The notes under the pieces are model-generated. The model was not told the DNA's origin. It made no database searches and worked only from the letters and a program-made list of their open reading frames with translations. A program made the translations under genes and the position numbers. Shown here piece after piece: positions 8,107-17,660 of a stretch of 64,000 bases of DNA. This DNA comes from Arthrobacter sp. SLBN-112 (GTDB taxonomy: Bacteria; Actinomycetota; Actinomycetes; Actinomycetales; Micrococcaceae), in NCBI RefSeq assembly GCF_030944625.1, contig NZ_JAUSXY010000001.1:620001-684000 (forward strand), in the 5' to 3' direction. Position 1 is the first letter of the stretch. Each line of letters opens with the position of its first letter.

Positions 8107-9544
8107 ATGAGCTACCCAGTCTTCTTCCAGCCCACCGATGCGTGGGTTGGCGACCTTATCCCCTTCCAGAAGGATGGCGAGTTCTGGCTCTTCTACCTTC
8201 ACGAGGTGCGCGCCGATCCGAAGCCCGGAACGTCGTGGAACCTGGTGACCACCAAAGACCTGACCCAGTTCCAGGACCACGGCGTGGCCCTCCCCCACGG
8301 GAGCGCCAACGACCTGGACTTCAACTGCTACACCGGCAGCATCGTTGCCGACGAGTCCGGCGTCCACCACCTCTTTTACACCGGCCAGAACCCCGGCAAC
8401 CTGGGCCCCGGCGGCCTGCCCCTGCAACTGGTCATGCACGCCACCAGCACTGACGGGATGGCCACCTGGACCAAGCACCCCGAGCTCACCTTCAGCGCCC
8501 CCCGACGGGTACGACTCCGCGGACTGGCGGGACCCCTTCGTCTTCCGCGACGAGGCAGCCGGCGTGTGGCGGATGCTCCTTGCTGCCAGGCACTCCACCG
8601 GACCGGAGCGGCGGCGCGGCGTGATCGCGCAGTGCGTCTCCCCGGACCTGATGGCCTGGTCCCACACCGATCCCTTCTGGGATCCCCGCCGGTACATCAC
8701 CCACGAGTGCCCCGACGTGTTCGAGTGGGGCGGCTGGTGGTACATGGTCTACTCGGAGTTCTCCGAAACCTTTACCACGCGGTACCGGATGGCCACGAGC
8801 CCCGACGGCCCGTGGACCGTCCCGGCCCTGGACAGCATCGACGGGCGCGCCTTCTACGCCGCCAAGACGGCAGAGCGGGACGGCCGGCGGTTCTTCTTCG
8901 GCTGGATCGCCAGCAAGGAAGGAAATTCCGACGACGGCGCCTGGCAGTGGGCGGGCACCATGGCCGTCCTGGAGGCCCGGCAGAACGCCGACGGGACTTT
9001 GGCGTTCGGGTTCGCCGACGAACTGGTGGACAGCTTCTGGGACGACGTCCCGCTGGAACTTGGGAGCGGGCTGCCCCTCCGACTGGACGTCCCGGACAGC
9101 TACAGCGCTGCGATCGCCGCCAATGCGATGCCCGGGCAGTTCTACGCCCGGGCAGTGCTGGACATCGGGCCCGGCACCACCGAATGCGGGCTGCTGCTGC
9201 GCTCCACGCCGGACGGCGACCACTCCTACGTGCTCCGCCTTGAACCACAGCGCGGGCGGCTGGTCTTTGACCGCTGGCCACGAGCCGTCACTGGCGACGC
9301 CCAGTGGCACGTCTCGGGCGACGTCCCGTTCGCCATCGAACTGGAGCGCCCCTGCGACCTCGCCCCGGGCAGCCACACGCTGGAGGTGGTGGTGGACGGC
9401 GACCTTTGCGTCGCCGTCGTGGACGGGCAAGTGGCCCTCAGCACCCGGATCTATGACCTGCCCACCGGCGCGATAGGCGTGTTCGCCGGCGAAGGCACCG
9501 TCACAGTCGCAGAATTCGACGTCCGTAAGCGTACCGACAACTGA
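8107..9544 (+). pseudogene. GH32 beta-fructosidase, interrupted by a +1 frameshift
   Basis: A second GH32 enzyme without a signal peptide, so probably cytoplasmic. Residues 1-130 (MSYPVFFQPTDAWVGD onward) are in the frame of ATG 8107; the rest, including DWRDPFVF and THECPDVF with the catalytic Asp and acid/base Glu, is in the next frame. The break is at a run of six C (8498-8503): removing one C restores a continuous 478-residue protein with normal GH32 order. This is either a homopolymer sequencing error or a real slippage mutation. The gene leads an operon with the sugar ABC genes and presumably cuts imported fructo-oligosaccharides. No strong ribosome site precedes ATG 8107. Confidence 0.85.
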
Positions 9545-9608
9545 ATACCCATCCTCCGTTCCACCCGACCCGTTCCAACGGTCCGTTCAATCAAGGGAGA
9601 TTGCCCCA

Positions 9609-10943
9609 ATGAAGAACCTGCTCCGCGCTGCCGCCGTCGCAGCAGTCACCGCCCTGGCGCTCACAGCTTGTGGCGGCGGCAGTTCCACCAATTCCGCCGA
9701 CGTCAGCCCCACCGGCGAGATCAAGCCCCGGGAAATCTCCTGGCTGCTCTCCCGCCCGGCAGATGGCGCCGTCATCAACATCATGAAGAAGCTGGCTGAC
9801 GAATATGCCACGGACCACCCCGGCTTCAAGTTGAACCTGATCACCACCCCGGACCGGCCCTCCTACATCCAAAAGCTCGAGACCCTGGCCGCGGCCAACA
9901 AGCTTCCCGAACTGTTCGACACCGACGCCACCCCCTTCGCCCAGCAACTGGCCAAGCAGGGCAAGATGCTCGACGCCGAAAAGCTGTTGAAATCCCTGGA
10001 CATCTACGGCAACTACCGCCCCGGCGCACTGGACTACCAGCGCTTCGACGACGGGTCCCTCTACATGATTCCGTTCCAGTTCGAGCTGGAGTTCATGTGG
10101 TACAACAAGGCACTCCTGGCGAAGGCAGGCGTGGCCGTACCCAGGTCCCTGGACGACATCCCGGCCATGTGCACCGCGCTGCGCAGCAAAGGGATCACCC
10201 CCATTGCCATCGACGGCCAGGACCAGTGGCCGTTGGAGCGGTACGTCGCCTACCAGCCATTCCGCGAAGCCGGGCCTGATTTCGTGCAGAAACTGAAGAA
10301 GGGCGACGCCAAGTTCAGCGACGCCGCCGGGCAGAAGACCGTCAACTGGCTGGCCGAGCTGGGCAAGGCCAAGTGCTTCCAGGACGGTTTCTCCGCCCAG
10401 GGCTACTCGGACGCGCAAAACCAGTTCACCTCCGGCCAGGCCGCGATGTACAACATTGGAACCTGGGAGCTGCCCAGCCTGGCCACGGACAAGCTCAACC
10501 CCGCTGTCCGCAACGACATCGACTTCTTCACCCTGCCAACCACCGAAGGATCCGTGACGGCGGCAAACGAGTTCGTCTCGCCGTCGGGCATCGGCATGGC
10601 CGTCAATGCCAAGACCTACGATCCCCTGGTGAGCGACTTCCTGAAGTTTGCCCTGAAGAAGTACCCCGCTGAATACGCGGCGACCGGCGCACTGTCCCCC
10701 ACCACCGACGTTCAAACCACTGTCCCCGCCAACGCCACGCCGCTGTTCCAAAAGGCCCTGGACCAGGCGAAGGACCTCGGCTCCAAGCAGGCCATGCCGT
10801 GGGATACCCAGCTGGACCCCACCACCAACGGGCGGCTGCAGCAGGAACTGGTCCTGCTGGTGCAAGGCGAGGTCACGCCCCAGCAGTTCACGGAGACGCT
10901 GGACAGCACCATCGCCCAGAACGCCCCCAAGTTCTTCAAGTAA
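9609..10943 (+). CDS. Sugar ABC transporter substrate-binding lipoprotein
   Basis: A 444-residue extracellular solute-binding protein of the family that serves oligosaccharide (MalE/UgpB-like) systems. A lipoprotein signal ends in LTAC with Cys21 as the lipidated residue, followed by a Gly/Ser linker. AGGGAGA lies just before ATG 9609. The gene starts 64 bp after the GH32 gene and is followed 9 bp later by two permease genes, so it captures the sugar for this system. The context suggests fructo-oligosaccharides (inference). No ATPase gene is in the operon; such systems often share a general MsmK-type ATPase encoded elsewhere. Confidence 0.9.
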   Translation: MKNLLRAAAVAAVTALALTACGGGSSTNSADVSPTGEIKPREISWLLSRPADGAVINIMKKLADEYATDHPGFKLNLITTPDRPSYIQKLETLAAANKLPELFDTDATPFAQQLAKQGKMLDAEKLLKSLDIYGNYRPGALDYQRFDDGSLYMIPFQFELEFMWYNKALLAKAGVAVPRSLDDIPAMCTALRSKGITPIAIDGQDQWPLERYVAYQPFREAGPDFVQKLKKGDAKFSDAAGQKTVNWLAELGKAKCFQDGFSAQGYSDAQNQFTSGQAAMYNIGTWELPSLATDKLNPAVRNDIDFFTLPTTEGSVTAANEFVSPSGIGMAVNAKTYDPLVSDFLKFALKKYPAEYAATGALSPTTDVQTTVPANATPLFQKALDQAKDLGSKQAMPWDTQLDPTTNGRLQQELVLLVQGEVTPQQFTETLDSTIAQNAPKFFK

Positions 10944-10952
10944 AGGCCCGCC

Positions 10953-11834
10953 ATGCTGCCCAACAGGTCACGGACATCGGTCCTGGTCTTCCTGCTCCCT
11001 CCGCTGCTGCTCTATGGCGCTGCGGTCCTCTTCCCCATCCTCCAGTCCCTGTTCCTGAGCTTCTTCTCCTGGAACGGCATCAGCGACATGGAATTCGTCG
11101 GGCTGGCGAACTACGTCCGGATGTTCGTCGGTGATGACATCTTCTGGCGGGCGTTCCTGAACGCGCTCATCTACCTGGCCATCTGCCTGGTGCTGCAGCT
11201 CGGCGGCGCCCTGGCAGTGGCGAGCCTCCTCACCTCCCTCCGCCGCGGACGGGAGCTCATCAAAACCCTCTACCTGCTGCCGGCAGTGATCTCCACCGTG
11301 GCCATCGCCTTCCTCTTCGTCCGGATCTACTCGCTGGAACCGGTGGGACTGCTGAACCAGCTGCTCCACTGGATCGGGCTGGGCAGCCTGGAACGGCCAT
11401 GGCTTTCGGATGTGAACACGGTCCTGGCGGCCGTGTCCGCACCGGAAGGCTGGCGCTTCACCGGGTTGTACATGCTGATCATCTACGCGGCACTGCTCGC
11501 GGTGCCCAAGGAGTTGGAGGAAGCGGCCGTCCTGGACGGTGCCTCACGGTGGACGCTGTTCAGCAAGATCCGGTTCCCGTACATCCGCCCGGTATGGATC
11601 ACCACCACCATCATGGCCACCACCTACGGCCTGCGGGGGTTCGACATCCCCTACCTGATGACCAACGGCGGCCCGGGACAGTCCTCCGAGCTACTCACCA
11701 CCTACATGTACAAGACGGCGTTCACCAGCACGGACTTCGGCTACGCGAGCACCATCTCGGTGTTCATCGTCATCGAGTGCCTCGCCGCCGTCGGCCTCAT
11801 CCTGTTCCTGCTGAAGCGAAAGGCAGACGCATGA
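10953..11834 (+). CDS. Sugar ABC transporter permease (MalF/UgpA type)
   Basis: A 293-residue inner-membrane permease with six predicted membrane segments and the EAA loop (KELEEAAVLDGASRWTLFSKIRFP) that contacts the ATPase. It forms the channel with the next permease. The stop overlaps the start of the downstream permease in ATGA at 11831-11834, a sign of translational coupling. Substrate inferred from context to be a fructo-oligosaccharide. Confidence 0.9.
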   Translation: MLPNRSRTSVLVFLLPPLLLYGAAVLFPILQSLFLSFFSWNGISDMEFVGLANYVRMFVGDDIFWRAFLNALIYLAICLVLQLGGALAVASLLTSLRRGRELIKTLYLLPAVISTVAIAFLFVRIYSLEPVGLLNQLLHWIGLGSLERPWLSDVNTVLAAVSAPEGWRFTGLYMLIIYAALLAVPKELEEAAVLDGASRWTLFSKIRFPYIRPVWITTTIMATTYGLRGFDIPYLMTNGGPGQSSELLTTYMYKTAFTSTDFGYASTISVFIVIECLAAVGLILFLLKRKADA

Positions 11835-12736
11835 TCACCCAGGCAGCCCCGCCCGCCCAGCCGCCCGCCGTCGTACCTCCCAAGGGCGCCCCAACCCGCC
11901 GCAAGCGCCGGCCGGACCTGTTCCGCACGCTGACCCGGGTGCTGATCATGCTCATTGTGATCGTGCAGGTGTACCCGCTGGCGTGGCTGTTCCTGACCAG
12001 CCTGCGCAGCGAACACGACTTCGCCACCGGCGATCCTTTCGCGTTGCCGGGTTCGCTGACGTGGGAGAACTATGCCCGCGCCTTCGAAACCGGCAACCTG
12101 GGCCGGAACATCCTGAACAGCTTCGTGGTGACCATGGGCGCCAACGTCCTGATCGTGCTGCTGGGGATGATGGCCGCGTACGCCATCCAGGTGCTCGGCT
12201 TCCGGCTCAGCAAGCTGGTCCGCGGCCTGTTCCTCATCGGCATCATCGTCCCGGTCCAGATCGCGCTGGTCCCGCTGTTCATCGACTACTCCCAGGTGAA
12301 CCTGCTGGATACCTACCAGTCGATGATCATCCCGCTGGCCGGCTTCTCCCTGCCCATGTCCGTGTACCTGTTCTCCTCGTTTTACGAATATATTCCTAAA
12401 GAGACATATGAGGCGGCGTCCCTGGACGGTGCGGGCCCATACCGGATTTTCGGCCTGATCACCCTGCCGCTGTCAGTGAACACGGTGGTCACCGTGGTCC
12501 TGGTGAACAGCATCTTCATCTGGAACGACTTCATCTTCGCCAACACGTTCGTCCTCTCCGAAGACCTCAAGACCATCCCCCTGGGCCTGCAGAACTACAT
12601 CGGCGCCATGGGCAAGGTGGACTGGACGGCCACCTTTGCCGCCGTGTGCGTCACCATCACTCCGCTGCTGCTGGTGTTCCTGGTGCTCAACAAGGCAATG
12701 ATCCAGGGGCTTGAGAGCGGGGCGACGAAGGGATGA
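11831..12736 (+). CDS. Sugar ABC transporter permease (MalG/UgpE type)
   Basis: A 301-residue second permease. A Pro-rich, basic cytoplasmic N-terminus precedes six membrane segments, and the EAA loop reads ETYEAASLDGAGPYRIFGLITLP. ATG 11831 overlaps the previous stop. A short AT-rich run (12380-12412) encoding FYEYIPKETYE uses codons (TTT, TAT, ATT, AAA, ACA) unlike the surrounding GC-rich gene, although the protein motif is normal. The stop overlaps an in-frame ATG of the LacI gene downstream. With the binding protein and partner permease it imports the locus sugar. Confidence 0.9.
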   Translation: MITQAAPPAQPPAVVPPKGAPTRRKRRPDLFRTLTRVLIMLIVIVQVYPLAWLFLTSLRSEHDFATGDPFALPGSLTWENYARAFETGNLGRNILNSFVVTMGANVLIVLLGMMAAYAIQVLGFRLSKLVRGLFLIGIIVPVQIALVPLFIDYSQVNLLDTYQSMIIPLAGFSLPMSVYLFSSFYEYIPKETYEAASLDGAGPYRIFGLITLPLSVNTVVTVVLVNSIFIWNDFIFANTFVLSEDLKTIPLGLQNYIGAMGKVDWTATFAAVCVTITPLLLVFLVLNKAMIQGLESGATKG

Positions 12737-12774
12737 CAGCACCGGCTGCTGGATATACTCCTGAAGGAGGGCAG

Positions 12775-13854
12775 ATGAGTTCAATGGAGAATGGTGCGGG
12801 CGCAGCCGCCGGCGCGCCGCAGGGTCCGCCGCACGCGCCGGAACGCGCCCACCCCGTGACCCTCCGCGAAGTCGCGGAAGCGGCCGGTGTTTCCACCGCC
12901 ACCGTGTCCCTGGTGGTCAACAAGAAGAAGGACGCCCGCATTGCCGAGGAAACCCGGCGGCGCGTGAAGGAGGCCATCCGCACCCTGGGCTACCGGCCCA
13001 ATGCGATGGCAAAGACCCTGGTCAGCGGCACGTCCAAGTTCATCGGGCTGGTGGCCGACGGTGTGGCCACCACGCCCTTTGCCGGCCAGATCATCCACGG
13101 CGCGCAGGATGAGGCGTGGAAGCACGGGTATGCGCTGCTCATCGCCAACACCGAGGGCAACGGCGAACTGGAGCAGGACGCCATCAGCATGATGCTGGAG
13201 TACAAGGTCCGCGGCATCCTCTACTCCACCTGGTTCCACCGGGCCACGGACATCCCGGCGCCGCTGCGGGAAGCCGACTTTGTCCTGGTGAACTGCTTTT
13301 CCGATGAACCGGGGGCCCGGGCCGTCGTTCCGGACGAGGTCCAGGGCGGGCGCTCGGCCACGGAGATCCTGCTCCGGAACGGCCACCGCCGCATAGCCTT
13401 CATCAATGCCACGATCCCGGCTCCGGCCAAGGACGGCCGGTTGGCCGGCTACCGGCAAGCCTTGGAGGAGGCCGGGATCCCGTTCGATCCGGACCTGGTG
13501 ATGGAGTCCTACCCGGACCAGGAAGGCGGCTACCGGGCTACGGCGGAACTCCTCAAACGGGATGTCACCGCCGTGTTCTGCTACAACGACCGGATGGCCA
13601 TGGGCCTCTACGACGGGCTGCGGGAACACGGCCTGGCCATCCCGGAGGACATGGCGGTGGTGGGGTTCGACAACCAGGAAGTGATTGCCGCCCACCTGCG
13701 CCCGCCGCTGTCCACGGTTGCCCTTCCGCATTACGAGCTCGGCGCTGCGGGTGTCCGGATGCTGCTGGGCCTCGACGCTGCCGTTGACGGGGCAGCCAAG
13801 ATCCAGTGCCCCGCCGTCGAACGGAACTCCGTCCAGACCAAGGCCCGTGCGTAG
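12775..13854 (+). CDS. LacI-family regulator of the fructan locus
   Basis: A 359-residue LacI repressor: HTH near residues 25-50 (TLREVAEAAGVSTATVSLVVNKKK), then a periplasmic-binding-protein-like sensor domain ending in FDNQEVIAAHLRPPLSTVALPHYELGAAG. ATG 12775 is chosen for the strong GGAGGG at 12766-12771; an earlier in-frame ATG at 12733 overlaps the permease stop but lacks such a site. It is the last gene of the fructan operon and the best candidate to bind the four operators at 7914-8088, with a sugar or sugar phosphate as inducer (inference). Confidence 0.9.
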   Translation: MSSMENGAGAAAGAPQGPPHAPERAHPVTLREVAEAAGVSTATVSLVVNKKKDARIAEETRRRVKEAIRTLGYRPNAMAKTLVSGTSKFIGLVADGVATTPFAGQIIHGAQDEAWKHGYALLIANTEGNGELEQDAISMMLEYKVRGILYSTWFHRATDIPAPLREADFVLVNCFSDEPGARAVVPDEVQGGRSATEILLRNGHRRIAFINATIPAPAKDGRLAGYRQALEEAGIPFDPDLVMESYPDQEGGYRATAELLKRDVTAVFCYNDRMAMGLYDGLREHGLAIPEDMAVVGFDNQEVIAAHLRPPLSTVALPHYELGAAGVRMLLGLDAAVDGAAKIQCPAVERNSVQTKARA

Positions 13855-13870
13855 CCCCGCCTGGTTCTCA

Positions 13871-13981
13871 TCGATTGCTCCGCACTTGTCGTTTTCGCGC
13901 CTGAAAACGACAAGTGGGCCCACGCCGGCAGGGTTCCCTGGCCGAGCTTGCGAGGCAAGGGTGCCGGTGGGGAGCAATCGA
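13871..13981. repeat. Nested inverted-repeat element between convergent genes, probable terminator or REP-like unit
   Basis: A 111-bp element bounded by an 11-bp perfect inverted repeat, TCGATTGCTCC (13871-13881) and GGAGCAATCGA (13971-13981). Inside is a second, 14-bp perfect dyad with a 6-nt loop: CACTTGTCGTTTTC (13883-13896) and GAAAACGACAAGTG (13903-13916). It sits between the convergent LacI gene and ribokinase gene, where a bidirectional terminator is expected. The nested layout looks like a dispersed intergenic repeat; no second copy was noticed in this window. Confidence 0.7.
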
Positions 13982-14017
13982 CGGGGTTTGTTGAGTCGGG
14001 TGCCCGCTATCGAAGGG

Positions 14018-15001
14018 TCAGGACGCGCGGAGGCGGCGTTCGACGTCGGCCGCTTCCGGGTACGCCGCTTGGGTTCCTTTCCGTGTGGTGGCCAGGGCCG
14101 CGGCAACGGAGGCGAACGCGGCGGCATCGGCGAGCGCGTCCCCAGCGGCCAGCCGGACGGCAACAGCCCCGGTGAAGGCGTCGCCTGCGCCGGTGGTGTC
14201 CACGGCGTCCACGCGTGTGGGGGCCACGAAGGTCACGCGGGAGCCCGGAGTTGCCTCCGAATCCAGGACCACGGACCCGTGCGCGCCGAGGGTCACCAGG
14301 ACCTGCCCGATCCCCCGGCCGGCAAACCGTTCCCGGACGGCATCCCATTGCGCTGCGTTGGCATCCGCACCCGGGACGGAGGCCCCGGGGCCAAGGAACA
14401 GCGCTGCCTCGTGGGCGTTCACCAGCAGGACGTCGGTCAGTTCAGCCAGCTCTGCCGGAATATGCGCGTAGGGCGAGAGATTCAGCAAAACCGTTGCGCC
14501 GGCGTCGTGCCCTGCCTGCGCGGCGGCCAGCACCGTGGGCATGGCCACCTCCAGGCAGAGGCTGACGACGGCGGCGCCGTCCAGGACGTCCGCGGCCCCG
14601 GCAACGTCGTCCGGGGACAGGATGCCGTTGGCTCCGGCGGAGATGATGATGTTGTTCTCGCCGTGGGCGTCGACGGCGATCACCGCAACGCCGGTGGGTT
14701 CGCCGGATGTCCGCACGTGCCCCACGTCCACGCCGGCGCCGGCAACCGAGGCCTGGAGCATCTTGCCGTTGGCGTCGTCCCCCACGGCACCCACCAGGCT
14801 GACGTGTCCGCCCAGCCGGCCCGCGGCCACGGCCTGGTTGGCGCTCTTGCCGCCCGGGTTCACGGCGAATCCGTTGCCGTGCACGGTCTCGCCGGGCTGG
14901 GGCAGGCGTTCGCAGTAGATGGTCAGGTCTGCATTCAGGGAGCCGACGACGACGATTCGGCCGGTGCTGCCGGAGCCCCCCTGGGCCACGGCCGCGCTCA
15001 T
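14018..15001 (-). CDS. rbsK: Ribokinase (PfkB family) of the uridine operon
   Basis: A 327-residue PfkB sugar kinase. Signatures are VVVGSLNADL near the start, GGKSANQAVAAGRLGG (first PfkB motif) and DTTGAGDAFTGA near the C-terminus with the catalytic Asp. It phosphorylates ribose, here released from nucleosides, to ribose 5-phosphate. ATG 15001 overlaps the stop of the upstream MFS gene in ATGA, so the two are translationally coupled. It is the last gene of the uriH-uriT-rbsK operon. The same gene set (uriR, rbsK1, uriT, uriH) is known in Corynebacterium glutamicum. Confidence 0.9.
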   Translation of the reverse strand: MSAAVAQGGSGSTGRIVVVGSLNADLTIYCERLPQPGETVHGNGFAVNPGGKSANQAVAAGRLGGHVSLVGAVGDDANGKMLQASVAGAGVDVGHVRTSGEPTGVAVIAVDAHGENNIIISAGANGILSPDDVAGAADVLDGAAVVSLCLEVAMPTVLAAAQAGHDAGATVLLNLSPYAHIPAELAELTDVLLVNAHEAALFLGPGASVPGADANAAQWDAVRERFAGRGIGQVLVTLGAHGSVVLDSEATPGSRVTFVAPTRVDAVDTTGAGDAFTGAVAVRLAAGDALADAAAFASVAAALATTRKGTQAAYPEAADVERRLRAS

Positions 15002-16425
15002 GCGGCCACCTCGGCCTCAACCGGCTTGGGGATCAACAGCGAGGCGGCGAACGCCGCCACGGTGAGGGCCAGCCCGACAAGCACGACGGTCAGGTAGGAG
15101 GCCTTCGCATCGCCGAGCGCCTGCGTCGCCACCAGGACGGCGGGCAGGATGAGGAAGCTCAGGCCGGCGCCCAGGTTGAAGGCACCGGCGTTCATGCCGG
15201 GCAGGAAGCCGGGGTTGCCGGCGGGCGAGAGGACAACGCCGAGTCCGTTGAGCATGATGTTGACGGTACCGGCGTACATGATGCCCAGCAAGACGGTGCC
15301 GGCGATCATCATCGGCAGGCTGCCCAGGCCGAGGAAGGCGATGACGGCCAGCGCGGCGATGCTGCCGAGGAGGCCGATCCGCAGCACCCTGGTGTAGCCG
15401 AGGACCGGGGCCAGCCGCCCGCTGAGCGGACCCACCAGCCAGCCGAGCAAGGCGTACGGGGTGAGGATGATCAGCGACATCTCGGTGGGGCCGATGCTGA
15501 AGCCGGGCGCCGCGGCCTGGACGTACGCGGGGACGATCCCGTTGATGACGGCGAAGATGCCGGTCATGGTCAGGGTGGTGGTGAGCAGCGGAGCCCAGGT
15601 GGCGCGCTGGCGCAGGTGCACCGTTTCCACCATCGGCCGGGCCGCCCGTTGTTCGGTGCGCCAGAAGGCGAAGAAGGCGACGGCCGAGACGAGGACCAGG
15701 GCCAGGCTCAGCATCAGGGTGGCGGAGGAGAAGCCGGCCACCAGCTTGGAGCCTTCGTTCAGGGCGGTCAGGAGGGCGCCGACAGCCACGACGATGGAGA
15801 AGACGCCGCGCCAGTCCATGGTGGTGCCGGCGGCGGGCTTGCTCTCCGTGGCAAGGACCATGATGAGGGCGGTGGCGGCGGCGGCCAGGACCACCATCAG
15901 CCAGAAGATGCTGCGGAAGCCGAAGTGCTCGGCGAAGTAGCCGCCCACGAAGGAGTCGACGCCGGCCACGCCGCCGTTGACGGCGGTGATGAGGCCCATG
16001 AGCGTGCCGTATTTGCGTGGGTTGCTGACGGCGGAGCGCAGCATGATCAGGCAGAGCGGGACGGTGGGTCCGCTGATGCCCTGGATGATGCGGCCCACGA
16101 AGAGCCAGGTGACGTCCGGGGCGAGCGCTGCGATGACGGACCCCGCGGCCATCAGCACCATCATGCCCACCAGGACCTTCTTGCGTCCCACGATGTCGCT
16201 CAGGCGGGGCAGGAACAGGGAGAACAGGGCGGCGGCGGTGAAGAACCAGGTCTGGGAGAGGCCGATGACGGCCTGGTCAGTCTTGAGTTCCTCGCCCATG
16301 GTCACCAGGGCGGGGCTGAGCATGGAGGCGTTGAGCTGGAACGCCACGCAGGCGGCCAGAAGGGCGGTCATGAGGGCGGCGATGTTGCCGCGGCCGGTGG
16401 TGGTTTCGGTGGTCGTGGCAGTCAT
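14998..16425 (-). CDS. uriT: MFS permease, probable uridine/nucleoside transporter
   Basis: A 475-residue MFS carrier of the 14-helix DHA2 type, with the loop motif LPRLSDIVGRKKVLVG between helices 2 and 3 and the GRIIQGISGPTVPL motif in helix 5. DHA2 members are often drug exporters, but its place between a nucleoside hydrolase (stop directly abutting its ATG) and a ribokinase (4-bp overlap) matches the UriT uptake carrier of corynebacteria, so uridine/nucleoside import is the best reading. The assignment rests on operon context. Confidence 0.78.
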   Translation of the reverse strand: MTATTTETTTGRGNIAALMTALLAACVAFQLNASMLSPALVTMGEELKTDQAVIGLSQTWFFTAAALFSLFLPRLSDIVGRKKVLVGMMVLMAAGSVIAALAPDVTWLFVGRIIQGISGPTVPLCLIMLRSAVSNPRKYGTLMGLITAVNGGVAGVDSFVGGYFAEHFGFRSIFWLMVVLAAAATALIMVLATESKPAAGTTMDWRGVFSIVVAVGALLTALNEGSKLVAGFSSATLMLSLALVLVSAVAFFAFWRTEQRAARPMVETVHLRQRATWAPLLTTTLTMTGIFAVINGIVPAYVQAAAPGFSIGPTEMSLIILTPYALLGWLVGPLSGRLAPVLGYTRVLRIGLLGSIAALAVIAFLGLGSLPMMIAGTVLLGIMYAGTVNIMLNGLGVVLSPAGNPGFLPGMNAGAFNLGAGLSFLILPAVLVATQALGDAKASYLTVVLVGLALTVAAFAASLLIPKPVEAEVAA

Positions 16426-17481
16426 TTACTTGACCCCTCCGGCGGTGAGGTGGGCACTGTGGCCGGGCTCGACGTCGGACGCGTTGCCTTTGCCCTTTTG
16501 GTCACCGGTGCCGGGCTCGCCGATGCGGACCAGAGCGTCGGTGACGAGGTCCCAGAACCGTGCGTGGTCCAGGTCCACGGCCACGCTGGTGTGGCAATCG
16601 GCCGGGGCGGGGGCGCGGAAGTCGGCGACGGTCATGCCAAGGGTGAGGGCACCCTGCAGTTCGATGTTCACCGGGACTTTGCGGGTGCTGACGATGCTGG
16701 GATCGATGACGTACGCGACGGCGCAGGGATCGTGGACGGGCGGGTACTCGAAGCCCTGCGCGTCCTTGTAGGTGTGGGCGAAGAAGTCCATCAGCTCGGT
16801 GACGAATTTAGCGGGCGCTGTGCCGATGGTGGCGATCTTTTCCACGACGTCCGGGGTGGCCAGGGCCTGGTGGGTGAGGTCCAGGCCCACCATCACTACC
16901 GGCCATTTCTCGTTGAAGACAATGTGGGCGGCCTCGGGGTCGATGATGATGTTGAACTCGGCCACGGCGCTCCAGTTCCCCACGTGGTAGCCGCCGCCCA
17001 TCAGGACCACTTCCTTGACGCGTTCCACGATGCGCGGTTCCTTGCGGGCGGCCATGGCGATGTTGGTCAGGCCGGCGGTGGGGACCAGGGTGACGGTGCC
17101 GGGCTCGTGTGCCATGACGGTATCGATGATGAGGTCGACGGCGTGGCGCGGGTCCAGTTCGATGGTGGACTCGGGGAGGGCGGGGCCGTCCATGCCGGAC
17201 TCGCCGTGGATGTCCGGCGCGGTTTCGATGCTGCGGACCAGGGGGCGCGGGCAGCCGGCGGCGAAGGGGACGCCGGTGATGCCGGCGATGGTGCCTACGG
17301 CCAGGGCGTTCCGGGTGACTTTTTCGAGGGTCTGGTTGCCCACCACCGTGGTGACGGCCAGCAGTTCGATGTTCGGGTTGCCGTGCGCAAGCAGCAGGGC
17401 CACGGCGTCGTCGTGGCCGGGGTCGCAGTCCAGGATGATCTTCCGGGGCTCTTGCTGGTTCGGTTGAGGATTTGGTTCCAC
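16426..17481 (-). CDS. uriH: Inosine-uridine preferring nucleoside hydrolase
   Basis: A 351-residue nucleoside hydrolase that splits a nucleoside to ribose and base. The Ca2+-binding N-terminal motif DCDPGHDDAVAL (about residues 18-29) is intact, followed by LMGGGYHVGNWSAVAEFNIIIDPEAA and the C-terminal HDPCAVAY with the catalytic-site His and Asp. GTG 17481 is chosen because GGAGAA (17487-17492) precedes it by five bases; an ATG at 17499 lacks a ribosome site, and the longer open frame runs over operators. First gene of the operon, divergent from the LacI gene at 17661. Confidence 0.88.
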   Translation of the reverse strand: MEPNPQPNQQEPRKIILDCDPGHDDAVALLLAHGNPNIELLAVTTVVGNQTLEKVTRNALAVGTIAGITGVPFAAGCPRPLVRSIETAPDIHGESGMDGPALPESTIELDPRHAVDLIIDTVMAHEPGTVTLVPTAGLTNIAMAARKEPRIVERVKEVVLMGGGYHVGNWSAVAEFNIIIDPEAAHIVFNEKWPVVMVGLDLTHQALATPDVVEKIATIGTAPAKFVTELMDFFAHTYKDAQGFEYPPVHDPCAVAYVIDPSIVSTRKVPVNIELQGALTLGMTVADFRAPAPADCHTSVAVDLDHARFWDLVTDALVRIGEPGTGDQKGKGNASDVEPGHSAHLTAGGVK

Positions 17482-17564
17482 GATGGTTCTCCACGTCATT
17501 GGGGCCTGCCGGGGAGGCAGGGGTCCAGTATTCCGGGAGTGATCATGGCACCGATTTGTGGTCC

Positions 17565-17617
17565 ACGTCAAACGCTTAACGTTGGGGCTTCGTTTGCGCA
17601 CGTCAAACGCTTGATGC
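17565..17617. promoter_or_regulatory. Two LacI-type operators upstream of the uridine operon
   Basis: Two imperfect 18-bp palindromes with a central CG lie in the divergent region: 17565-17582 (ACGTCAAACGCTTAACGT) and 17600-17617 (ACGTCAAACGCTTGATGC), 35 bp apart. The shared left half ACGTCAAAC differs from the TGNTNAANC half-sites at the fructan locus, so a separate regulator, most likely the adjacent LacI protein at 17661, is expected to bind. Confidence 0.75.
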
Positions 17618-17660
17618 CCTGCCCTCCCTTGTGACGCGCGGCGGCGGATAGGATCGAAGC

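Noticed and set aside
13685..15097. A 470-codon plus-strand open frame
   Set aside because: It overlaps the LacI 3' end and runs antisense to the ribokinase gene; the composition is that of a shadow frame and no motif is present.
14998..16425. Multidrug efflux pump
   Set aside because: The DHA2 fold would allow it, but the tight operon with nucleoside hydrolase and ribokinase favours a uridine carrier.
15616..17634. A 672-codon open frame on the plus strand
   Set aside because: It is antisense to the uridine operon (MFS and nucleoside hydrolase genes) and its translation is low-complexity Gly/Asp/His-rich, as expected for a shadow of GC-rich coding DNA.
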